Assembly: GCA_037349105.1 (NCBI GenBank)
Contig: JAYJMM010000026.1
Coordinates: 1,488,001-1,552,000, forward strand
Length of the DNA: 64,000 nucleotides
Direction of reading: 5' to 3'
From: Limnomonas spitsbergensis
Taxonomy: Eukaryota; Chlorophyta; Chlorophyceae; Chlamydomonadales
Both the position numbers and the translations under genes were made by a program. Every line of letters begins with the position of its first letter. Positions within the stretch are counted from its first letter, which is position 1. Shown piece by piece: positions 24,301 to 32,767 of the stretch. The notes below the pieces were generated by a model. That model did not search any database and was not told the origin of the DNA. It saw only the letters and a program-made list of their open reading frames with translations.

Positions 24301-27300
24301 AGGGGCAACAAGGGGGGGGGGGGGACTCGCGGCCACTGATTATTTCAGCAGGCTTCAGCTACAATTCAGCTACATCACGGCCTATGGCCGTGGGGGCCTG
24401 GTGCAGCAAGCCCTACTGCCCAGGCCACCGACCGTAGGTCGGTCAAGGTTTGCTACCAATCGGCCGACTAATGGCCGCCTGGTGGCCCCCCCAAAGGTGC
24501 TCTGGCATGTACTAAAATAAACACTGCTCGCGGCCGCCACTGCACACTTGCACAGCATTATGATGCCCATGGCCAATGCGGCCAGACGTAAGGAACGCAA
24601 GATAAAAATGAAACTACGCCCCGCAGGGTCGAGAGAGGAAATCACCTGATCTCCCTACACCCAGATGCACACCCCAGCTCAGAGGGACCTTGTGCCTGCT
24701 CCTTCACACCTTGACAAAGCTATGATACCCATAGCCGGTGTGGCCAGGCGCAAGGAGACCACCTGCTCATCCACAGGAGGGATCGTGGCGCCTGTCCCAT
24801 GAGCCCCAACCTGGGCAAGGAGGGGGATTCAGGGGCACACTTAGTGCTGATTTTAGTGGGTGCTGGACCACCTTTGCTGGGCTGCCCCACAGCCACCCCT
24901 GGGCGGATTCCCAACAAACCTAGACCAGCCTATGGCCGGTGGCCCGAGCAGAAGGGCTGGCTGCATCAGGGGCTTGTGGCCGAGGGCCATAGTGTAGCTG
25001 GACAGTAGCTGATAGTGGTATGCCACTCACTAAAAAAAACTGGCTATCCCAGGAGTTCGCCTGCTAGCCATCTGGGGGAATCTTGGCACCTGTTGTGTGT
25101 GCCTTGACCCAGGCTAGTGATGAGATCCGTGACTGTATTTAATGTGTGCTTTGGCGCAATTCACGTCATATAAGGCAATGAGACGATTCATGGGAAGCAA
25201 GTTTACAAGCAGCATGTGATGGCACATCTTATAATTCCGCTGAATGGAGGGAAGGTATCAGGACTCCCACCAGTGCACCTTCCAACCAGTGCTGTGTAAT
25301 TGCGCTGTTATTCACACCCAACCGTTCTGCATACTCCCCCCCCACACACCTGAGTAAAGCCCCCAATCTGCTGGTCGCGAATGGATGCGTAGTTCTGTAG
25401 CGTAAGACCATGCTCCTTGAGCGCGTCCGCCACCTGCTGCACCCTGCAGCCAGCCTGGACAGTCACCTGCCGGAGGTAAAGAAGCGATATGTAAAACTCA
25501 CAAAATGGTTAAGAGGAGGGTGGAAGGCGAAAAGTAAACTAGCCTACCAGGTGACACTGGCCTGCAGCAGGCCTGAACGGTGATCTGAAAATACAATTCA
25601 AGGTTTAGGGTTAAGTCCTGACAGCTGCCGGAAGCGTAGCATGAAAAGGTTCGGAAGAGCTAGGACATTGCCAGGTGATGGGTCATATGGACAGCCGGCG
25701 TCAACCATCAGGCCACCTGGCTGCAGGATGTGATGTACCTGCACTATAGCCTCATCCCTTCACCTCCCCCCATCTACATCCACAGCACACACTTCCGTCT
25801 TGGTAAATGCCTGATGGCATCAACCCTCTTTTCCAGAACATGCCGCTCTCAGTTGCATAATGTTCACAATGATATCTCAACCCTCGAACTTCAACCCAGC
25901 CGCCGCACTCGCATGCATGTTGTTCACATTCATGTCGACTGCCCTCATCACCTGTTCGGTTGTGAAACCTGAACACTCAACCTCCATGTACCACATTTAC
26001 TGTACTCCTCACTTGCATGCATGTTGTCCACATTCATGTCGACTGCCCTCATCACCTGTTCGGTTGTGAAACCTGAACACTCAATCTCCATGTACCCCAT
26101 TTATCGTACTCCTCACTTGCATGCATGTTGTCCACATTCATGTCGACTGCCCTCATCACCTGTTCGGTTGTGAAACCTGAACACTCAGTGTCCATGTACC
26201 CCATTTATCGTACTCCTCACTTGCATGCATGTTGTCCACATTCGTGTCGACTGCCCTCATCACCTGTTCGGTTGTGAAACCTGAACACTCAGTCTCCATG
26301 TACCCCATTTATCGTACTCCTCACTTGCATGCATGTTGTCCACATTCATGTCGACTGCCCTCATCACCTGTTCGGTTGTGAAACCTGAACACTCAGTGTC
26401 CATGTACCCCATTTATCGTACTCCTCACTTGCATGCATGTTGTCCACATTCGTGTCGACTGCCCTCATCACCTGTTCGGTTGTGAAACCTGAACACTCAG
26501 TCTCCATGTACCCCATTTATCGTACTCCTCACTTGCATGCATGTTGTCCACATTCATGTCCACTGCCCTCATCACCTGTTCGGTTGTGAAACCTGAACAC
26601 TCAACCTCCATGCACCCATTTTTACCGCACTCCTGACTCACTTGCATCTTCTCCACATTGATGTTGACTACCTTGTCCATCAGCGCCATGCCAAGCATGC
26701 CCTCATTGCTGAGGCCCAGCCCATTGGGGGAGATGGCGCTGCCCACCTGCCACAAAAGCGCAGAACGACACTGCAATTCAGTACGGAAGTCCATGCAGTT
26801 CTAGTTGTCCATATAGGCATTGCAGCCCATACAGTCTGCGAGGCCCATGCAGTCTATGATGCCCATGCAGTCTATGCAGGCCAAACAAAAGGGTGATGGG
26901 CAGGAAGGCTGAATACCCTCTACAGATTAAGGTCTCCCTGATGGATCCCCCCCCATTCCCCAATCTCATTCCCAGAGCCCACACAAGGCAACCCTCTCCT
27001 CAGCGGATCAAAACCCGAAGATTTGATGCACATCCGGATGATTAATTTGAAGATTCATCACTCATGAGTCATGACCCATAAGCACCACACATCGAGGATA
27101 TCAAACATCAAAATTGGGCTGCGTCCGACCAGCCTCTACATCACACTCACATCACACCCTACGTCACACCATGAACCGTAACACACATAACACGAATGCA
27201 TTACAAGCCTTATCACACTCAAACACCACCTATTGCTGTTGACCAGCCACTCCGTCACACTCGTCCTCTGAGTCTCTGCATCCCATATGACACCCACGCA

Positions 27301-29439
27301 CCACACGCAGCTTCTGACCAGCTTCATGCGCTGCCCTGACGAACGCCTCCACCTCAGCCTCAGTCTCCGGAAGGAAATACCGCCTGCGGCAGGGCAGGTG
27401 TACAGCAGTGTTCATTTTAGTGCGTGCCAAAGCACCTTTGGGGGGCCGCCAGGCGGACATTACTGGGCCGATTGGAACCAAACCTTGGCCGGTCTATGGC
27501 CGGTGGCCCTGGCATTAGGGCCTGCTGCACCAGGCACCCACGGCCGTAGGCCATGATGTGCCTGAATTGTAGCTGAAGCACGCTAACATGATCAGTGGTG
27601 TACAGAATGCTTGACAGTGACTCGTCTTTAAGTCAGCTACATTGTGGCTGCCTGGGACTGCATGTGGCAGCATTATAATCCTTTGGGCTGCATGGGTGCG
27701 CATGGGATTGCATGGGGATATTTGGGAAATAATGGGGATGCATGGGACTGCATTGCAATCCTTGGGGCTGCATGGGTGCGCATGGGGTTGCGCGACCATG
27801 CGTGTGCAATAATGGGAATGCATGTGTAAGCTTGGTAAGGCATGGAGATGCATGGGGTGGCCTGACAGCGCGTGTGCACGGGGCGGCTTGAGGCTGCATA
27901 GGGACTCACTTGGGCTTAACCTCGTGCGTTGCGGACCAGTTGGTGATCACCTGCTGGTTCTCACTCTACATATGAAGGGGAGGGAGGGGGGCAAGAGTTT
28001 TCTTCCAAAACCCTGGCACTCTACACTGCACATCAGGGGGAGGGAAGGGCCAGGAGATTTTTCTTCGTAGACCCAGGTTTGCATGAGGCAATGTTGCACA
28101 GGATGGTGCATGACTGTTAGGTGCGCTGCTCGTCGACATACATAGCACGCTGTCTGCCCATGGGCCGTTCAAACGTCACTTCTGTCTGGAAAGCAGACAT
28201 TTAAAACAGCCCATCTTGCATCAGTCAGCTCCAGCTAAGCGGCCGACAAGCGCCGAACATGCCGCAGCAGGTTCCGTTCCATGTGCATGTGATTTAGCCG
28301 GCATCAGCAAAAGTCGGCCTGCAACCCGCATGGGTCCGCTTAATACCTGCAAAAGCCGGCCCGAAACCTGCAACAGTCTGTGTGCAGCCTGCAATATCTA
28401 ATCCGCCGTACTGCCGTACCGTCTGAGCTGCCAGGTACTGCAGCTGGGGGGGCATCCGTGCCGGCACCAATGGCTCGGAATCTGGGTGCGAGAATCCGTA
28501 TATCAGGCAGGAGATCCCCGAGACTGGCAGGACAATCTGCAGTACGGTGGCCAGATTCCGCCGCCACTTGGGGATCGGGCCTGATGGGCCTGCCCCGGCC
28601 GGCATACTCCCACCGAAACCACCTGGTGAATAGGACATAGAAGGCATAATGTGGAGATGGTGTGGGAGTGAGGAACAAGGTTGAGGCATGATACAAGGTG
28701 GCGCTCAAGGCTGGACTGGGCATGGATTTGGAGGTGGATACGCCATGCAGGCAGGCGGTAAGGGGACGCGGGCGTCGAGCATCGAGGTGGGTGACAGACA
28801 TTCATGCGTATGTCGGGATATGTAGCTGTAAGGATCCTGGGAGGGGGACATTTACTGTCCATCTAGATTCTGTTAGTCTCACGGGTCAAAACCTTTGATA
28901 CGAACATGCATGCGGGGGCCCATGAAGTGCAGTTTGAGCACCCGTTCCGTATTAGGTGGGCATGTCTGACCACAAGTCAAGAAAGCCATGTTTCTGCGTT
29001 TCAGTGGGTGAGACGAGGCCCATGCGTTTGTGCATGTGGACGTCAGTTTTAATATCTGGTCAGGATTGGGGAATTATGGAGGCATGCCCCATGAAAGCTT
29101 AGTGGCCATGCAATGTTTCAAATCGCCGCTCTGGTTGGTTATTTATCTTAAGTGGTGCATGGGCCCCTCCACAGCCCATATTTCAGGCAGGCTGTCTAAC
29201 TGCCAGGCTGGAAGCGCTACAGGGCCCGATAACGGATATGTTGCAGGAAGCTCACCAGCGCCAGCGGGCTCTGATTGAATCATCTTTCTAAACGCATCTG
29301 TGCCGCTGCAGTATCCTGCCACATGCGGCATCCTCAGCACAGATCCTCCGCCTCCCGCTTGGGGTATGGGCGTCGTCGCAGCCGCTGGCACGAGACGTCC
29401 CGCCCGGAGGAGGACGTAGGGGAAGTGTTTGGAAGCCAT
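18354..29439 (-). CDS. L-galactono-1,4-lactone dehydrogenase (16 exons, 642 aa)
   Basis: Oxidises L-galactono-1,4-lactone to L-ascorbate, passing electrons to cytochrome c at the inner mitochondrial membrane. In plants it also helps assemble complex I. Exons: 29439-29256, 28622-28420, 28185-28138, 27965-27910, 27383-27302, 26746-26642, 25466-25350, 24810-24710, 23343-23191, 22870-22701, 22225-22122, 21821-21699, 20725-20624, 19973-19819, 19442-19298, 18434-18354. All phases match. Start MASKHFPYVLLRAGR resembles a mitochondrial presequence; residues 85-105 are a membrane segment. FAD domain: NWSATHEV (154-161), FLPETEAEVEAF, VGSAISPNG (192-200), GAHGTGA (267-273), GLGALGVV. ALO domain: EILGFDCGGQQ (468-478), PIEQRW (522-527, with the Glu and Arg reported as catalytic in plant GLDH), WHWAKLE (589-595), LLDPKNVLAN. 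No His at the covalent-FAD position, as in plant enzymes. The exon 3 donor (TAT|GTCGAC) is the weakest call. Confidence 0.95.
19140..19236 (-). repeat. Copy of the 3' half of GLDH exon 15 plus donor
   Basis: In intron 15 the minus strand would translate to GTWHWARHG and then continue with CTKSGWDAG. The true exon has GATWHWAKLE and, in another frame, the bases for QSLAGMQKK. Base words shared in order are CACATGGCA(T/C)TGGGC, AGTCTGGCTGG(G/A)ATGCAG, CCCTGTGACA / CCAGTGACA and GGTGGACT / GGTGGGT. The copy is frameshifted and non-coding, and it includes the 5' splice site. Confidence 0.85.
19673..19782 (-). repeat. Two copies of the GLDH exon 14 end and donor
   Basis: Minus strand after exon 14 (ends at 19819): copy 1 has AGGAGAAGGCCAGGGAGTAG, then GCTAGATATGGGTTAATAGC and TTGAACCCT. 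It matches the exon end AGGAGGAGAGGGAGCAGG, then CGCAAAGAT|GTGGGTTACT and TTGAGCCCT. Copy 2 (19,715-19,673) is more degraded (GAAGAGGAGGCAAGGCAGC). Confidence 0.7.
20380..20468 (-). repeat. Degenerate copy of GLDH exon 13 end and donor
   Basis: In intron 13 the minus strand carries AATACATGGAGGCCTGGCTG then GAATTTATCCATAAG. It ends with GTGAGGACAGAGGGGAG. The exon 13 end has AATACATGGAGGCGTTGCTG and a donor region GTGAGGACAAGAGTGGGGAG. The order is conserved. Confidence 0.65.
21383..21475. repeat. GCGGCGAAGCC / CCCGCCTGGGGGTC repeat, copy 1
   Basis: Ordered words: GGCCGCGGCGAAGCCG, a GT-rich run, GGGGGG, then CCCCCGCCTGGGGGTCCGGG. The same order occurs at 53,865-53,955 in a kinase intron. 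A related module (GGGGGCGAAGCCCC) lies at 8.5 and 8.95 kb. Confidence 0.7.
21972..22121 (-). repeat. Two tandem copies of GLDH exon 11 end plus donor
   Basis: The exon ends CCGGTCAACAAG|GTGTGATGTG and continues CTGAGCTGTTGAGCTTTCC. Each downstream unit of about 65-70 bp repeats CCTG(G/T)TCAACAGA, GCGTTGC, AAGGTGTGATGTG (or its decayed form), CTGAGCTGTCAAGCTTTCC and GGCTTTTAG. The second unit keeps the donor decamer intact. Confidence 0.85.
22286..22436. mobile_element. hAT-like MITE, AATTACG subfamily
   Basis: 151 bp with terminal inverted repeats CAGTGCTGCGCCAATTACGG and CGTAATTGCACAGCACTG. Flanks GTGGCAAT and GTGAGAAT agree at 6 of 8 bases, consistent with a worn 8-bp target duplication. 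It lies in GLDH intron 10 and has no coding capacity. Confidence 0.8.
22875..22965. repeat. AAGGAAGTCAC repeat beside a GLDH acceptor
   Basis: About seven short units of AGGAAGTCAC(A/C) type on the plus strand. They form a pyrimidine-rich CTTCCTTGTGA array immediately upstream of the exon 10 acceptor on the coding (minus) strand. Its position suggests expansion within the polypyrimidine tract. Confidence 0.75.
24334..24526. mobile_element. hAT-like MITE, TTCAGCTACA subfamily, copy 1
   Basis: 193 bp bounded by CACTGATTATTTCAGCA and GTACTAAAATAAACACTG, which are imperfect inverted repeats. The flanking 8 bp are identical on both sides: CTCGCGGC. Interior words are TTCAGCTACAATTCAGCTAC, GGTCAAGGTTTGCTACCAAT and GGTGCTCTGGCATG. 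It lies in GLDH intron 8. Confidence 0.9.
24541..24612 (-). repeat. Pseudo-exon: copy of GLDH exon 8 end plus donor
   Basis: The minus strand reads TTACGTCTGGCC, GCATTGGCCATGGGCATCAT and AATGCTGTGCAAGTGTGCAG. This would translate LRLAALAMGIIMLCK, next to the true exon 8 end LRLATPAMGIIALSR followed by GTGTGAAG. It is clearly homologous, and lies downstream of exon 8 beside the MITE at 24,334. Confidence 0.85.
24842..25042. mobile_element. hAT-like MITE relative (TTTTAGT ends)
   Basis: About 200 bp from AGTGCTGATTTTAGTGGG to CACTCACTAAAAAAAACTG. Interior words are shared with the element at 42,535-42,735: GGGGCTTGTGGCC, CCGGTGGCCC and the inverse of AGCTACA. No clean target duplication. It lies in GLDH intron 7, close to exon 8. 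Confidence 0.7.
25288..25320. mobile_element. Solo end of the AATTACG-type MITE
   Basis: CAGTGCTGTGTAATTGCGCT matches one terminal repeat of the 22,286 element. The other end was not found within 200 bp. Close to GLDH exon 7. Confidence 0.45.
25905..26641 (-). repeat. Seven 104-bp tandem copies of the GLDH exon 6 end plus 5' splice site
   Basis: Unit starts recur at 26,011, 26,115, 26,219, 26,323, 26,427 and 26,531 (period exactly 104). An earlier copy begins near 25,907 and the original is the exon 6 junction at 26,642. On the coding strand each unit carries GACATGAATGTGGACAACAT, then GCATGCAAG|TGAGG. The exon has AACATCAATGTGGAGAAGAT, then GCAAG|TGAGT. Downstream intron words GTGTTCAGGTTTCACAACCG and AACAGGTGATGAGG are also shared. 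Alternating variants (attcatg/attcgtg, cagtgtcc/cagtctcc) show a later 208-bp duplication. Confidence 0.95.
27406..27597. mobile_element. hAT-like MITE, TTCAGCTACA subfamily, copy 2 (inverted)
   Basis: 192 bp from CAGTGTTCATTTTAGTGCG to GCTAACATGATCAGTG. Both flanks are GTGTACAG, a perfect 8-bp target duplication. It sits in GLDH intron 4, only about 20 bp from the acceptor of exon 5, so its insertion may have affected the branch-point region. Confidence 0.92.
27640..27870. repeat. GCATGGG-rich tandem repeat in GLDH intron 4
   Basis: Irregular repeats of TGCATGGGTGCGCATGGG and GGGATTGCATGGGGAT. The open frames across it on both strands are repeat by-products. Confidence 0.75.
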
Positions 29440-30060
29440 TTCGACAGGCGCGTTTGGTATTGGGGTAGTGGCGCTCTCGAATGACTGGCAGGGACTGGCA
29501 CCGTGGACTGACACTGGGATTCATGCAGCACCTCACGTCCAGTCCGGCTCCGAAGCCAGAGGTTCGATGGTCGAGGGGTCACAGCAGGTTCCCAACTCAG
29601 CATCTCGGTCCCAACGGAGTGGGCCGACTTGCGATTACCTGCAGCGCATTGTAACGGGATCTAATTTTCTCTACATTTTCTCTTTATATTCTGCGACTTG
29701 TATGCAGGCCCCTGATGCAGGTGAAGGGAATATGGATTCCCGATACAGGAAGTCGTTTGGATTTCAAAATTCACAGCCCAGATAATTTTGGTAGGGGAGC
29801 GACCTACTGCTGACGGTCTAACGCATTCGTCGTGCCCATGAGGTCACGCTTTTGTTTTCATGGGGGAGGAGAGTTCCTGCCGTGCCCGAGTTGGGTGGTT
29901 GAGACCACTGAAAGACAGGTGGGTTGACACATGACTGCTCGACCTCCATGTTGGAGACGGACAAGGGAGACACGATTATTGCTCTCGGGTCAAGGCCTGG
30001 TCATGGCCTCATCTGTGTTGTGAACCATGCCTAACCTGATTTTATTATTTGCGCAATTGA
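29440..30060. other. 5' flank of GLDH
   Basis: Upstream of the minus-strand GLDH start. I see no exon, no clear TATA box and no known cis element. The promoter should lie here. Confidence 0.4.
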
Positions 30061-30375
30061 AAAGAAAAGAAAAGATAACGCCGATGCGGCGTGGATTTTG
30101 GGAAGTACAGGTTGACGAGACGCCCAAGCCCCGGTCTGTATACCCTTAAAGGGAGAAAGGGGCTATGGCGGGTCAGTGAGAACAGGGGGAGATGCTGGAC
30201 GGCAGTCGGGTGGACTGTTTTCAAGGAAACGTCGAAGTCGATGAATGGAATAGGCAGATTGATTGGACATTGTGAACTGCTAGTTGTTTGAGCAGTGGGG
30301 GGACGTTGAAGGGTGTGATACCAAGGACTGGAAAGAGGTGCATGATATCTTTATAGAAAATGCCAGAGCAACAAA

Positions 30376-30775
30376 TTATGACGAGGTGAACATAGGGGTA
30401 GAGGATGTCTGTAGCACGGGGGGGTAACGGATATGTAAGAGGGTGCGTGGGGGGCAGGAGTGTGGAGAGGGTCTATAACAAGTGTAGTGAGGGTCCATCC
30501 TGCGGCGCGAAGCAATTGTACCAACTGTGCATGTTGTGTGGATTTGTGGGAAAGGCAGAATTGTTAGATTGGAGGTAAACCCGAGCTCAATAGTATGGAT
30601 GGTACAACGGTGTTGGAGGTCAAGAAGGAAGGCAGGGTCGACAAGCCGGGCGGGAGGATAATTGTGGAGATCGGCAATGGTAAGGCCTTCAATTAAGAGG
30701 AGATCAGGACGAAGGCGGCAGAGTGTGGCAGGGGGGACAGCGGGAAGCATCCATTGCGGGATACGGGTGTCATAG
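30376..30775 (-). pseudogene. Decayed retroelement fragment (family A, copy 2)
   Basis: The minus-strand frame has YDTRIPQWMLPAVP, LRPDLLLIEGLTIADL and HTIELGFTSN, parallel to the copy at 3.7-4.8 kb. A Pro/Ser-rich tail follows. The LTR starting at 30,776 cuts the repeat right after GTGTCATAG. Copy 1 continues uninterrupted there (GTGTCATAGATCCCG), so it shows the empty-site sequence. Confidence 0.6.
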
Positions 30776-31233
30776 TGTAACGTCCCAGGACGTTAACGTC
30801 TAAGGCTGTACAGACGTACACTGATGATGTACATAGATATAATTGACAGTGTAACAGATCCCAGAGGATATATTGAGGAGACACTGACAGTATAGAGCGA
30901 GGCGGGGCTCTTTACACTGGATAACACATAGTATATTCAACCTTAGTATAGCAGAGTGCTACATTGGTTTACCGAGCTTTGTTTTGGGGGGCGCGACGTT
31001 GAAGAAGTCAACGCGTCTCAAGACCTAAGCCTAGGGGTTGTCAATACTGATATTGGCATTGCAACACCATACACGAGTTCTGAAACTCGGTGGTCTTGTG
31101 TGAAACATCACAAACATTTGGCGGGCGCGTGTCTTTGAAGACTGAAGCGACGACCAGCACCTGAGTCTAAGTGAAACAGACAAACAATTGTGATCATCAC
31201 TTACCTCACTCAAGAAACTAAGAGGACGTGACA
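30776..31233 (+). mobile_element. Long terminal repeat (458 bp)
   Basis: Begins TGTAACGTCC and ends GGACGTGACA, a 10-bp terminal inverted repeat with one mismatch. TATA-like words occur at 30,834-30,845 and 30,868. A leader and gag-like frame follow at once in plus orientation. The bases after the LTR do not start with TGG, so the tRNA primer cannot be named. Confidence 0.8.
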
Positions 31234-31252
31234 TCTGACATTTGGGAAGACC

Positions 31253-32500
31253 GTGTCAGAATCACGCACGTATGTAGATTTCTTCTCATACGAGTTCGCT
31301 TACAGTGAACCGACAATCAACAGTCCGCCAGGGATCTTCAAAATAAGACCGTGGTCGGCAGAAAGAAATCGACCTGAGCTGACAAAACAGCAAAGGAAGT
31401 ATCTCAGTAAAAAGAACAGGACCCTCGCCAACAGAGCTATGGAGGATCTTACGATCATAGACGTGGCTGGTCCCAGCACAACCCCACCAGCATCCCCTGC
31501 TAAAACACCGGGCAAACAGCCCGTTGCGGCAGATTTGACCGAACATCCGTCCCCGGTAAGAAACCGTCAGGGCAAATCCAGCAGGGCGATCTTACCAAGT
31601 CTTCAGAAAGACAATGCGGTCCCCTTATCCATTCAACGCAAATGCTCATCACTCATCAAACGATTGGTGCATTCGCAACGGCTCTTGTTCAGGACAGGAT
31701 TGAGGCCACGCACCTTGCGCATCCTGTACGAAAAGTTCGACACGATGACTTCAAAGATAATCGAAGTGGTGGAATTCGTCCACGACACAGACGTCATGCA
31801 TAAGCGGACATGCTAAACCCCCCATCGGGTTCGGCAGGACGCACAGTTTGGGACCGGCTGTCAGCGCCACTGCGGCGACCCGTCCCTGCAGCGGAGGACG
31901 TAGCCGATCGGCTCGCGAGCCTGCAGCTGAGCCTGCAGCTGAGCTTGCAGCGGAGGAGGCAGACGACGAGGCCCTGAGGGTTCTCGAGGTGAACCTTGAC
32001 CACTTTCTGCAGCAGCTAGCGATGATTGAGAGGCTGGTCCCGGCCTTCAACACGGACGGTCTGACGTACGACACGCTCGTAAACAACACCGAGGCCCACG
32101 ACACTGCGGCCCAGCGCGTGCTCGTGCACGTGCTCACCAGCGAGATGAGCTGGAGGCATACAAGGACATCGAGAACGACGGCAAATTAGTCGATCGCCCG
32201 GTGAGCCCTCCGCAAACGCAATCCATCTCATGCTGGGAAGGTGAAGGTTCCTCAACCATTGAAATTTGAAGGAATATCGCATATTCGCATGAGATCATCG
32301 AAGATCATATCTTTACCTTTGAGAATTACCTCAAGGGTAACAACATTCCCCATGCTGAATGGCATGTGCATGGCATGCATGTGTTGGGAGGGAAAGCTCT
32401 TGAGGCATACATTGCGTTTGCCCAGCCTCTGCATGTTGAGGGCGTGTTGATAACATGGGAACAATTCAAACAGAATCTCACTACATCCTTCTCTAAACCA
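31253..32500 (+). pseudogene. Retrotransposon gag, plus-strand partial copy
   Basis: Frames 31253-31816 and 31848-32189 plus 32241-32584 together give a gag-like protein with shifts. It begins MSESRTYVDFFSYEF, then has VRNRQGKSS, LPSLQKDNAVPLS and a coiled segment, and further on EISHEI and ALEAYIAFAQPL. From about 31,541 it matches the minus-strand gag at 38,645-37,488 in inverse orientation. Homology stops near 32,500, at the start of an LTR stub. Confidence 0.8.
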
Positions 32501-32502
32501 AG

Positions 32503-32530
32503 CGTCCGGGGACGTTACATACCCCCCCGT
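32503..32530 (-). mobile_element. Polypurine tract and 17-bp stub of the 3' LTR
   Basis: On the minus strand ACGGGGGGGTA is followed by TGTAACGTCCCCGGACG, which matches the first 17 bases of the LTR at 30,776 with one mismatch. After that the sequence jumps into inverted gag. So the 3' LTR of the minus-strand element is missing except for its first bases. Confidence 0.85.
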
Positions 32531-32767
32531 CTGGTACAAAACCCATATCAAATGGTAAAAGAACCAGAGGACTGTGGGATTTAATCATGACCCACAAGGT
32601 ATGGAATTAGAAAGAGCTGTCACACAGTCGAGCGTGTGCAGATATTGCAGTGATGGCCAGCTAATACATGTGACTGAGTGTGAAGCGTGTGGTGCAGCAC
32701 GCTGAAGGGTTGGGTATAAGGTGTCAAAGACAACACTTATCCTGAGAAGATTGTTCGGATCAAATTC

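Noticed and set aside
26011..26640. Regular direct repeats as a possible CRISPR array
   Set aside because: The unit is contiguous with no variable spacers, it derives from a GLDH exon junction, and the genome is eukaryotic.
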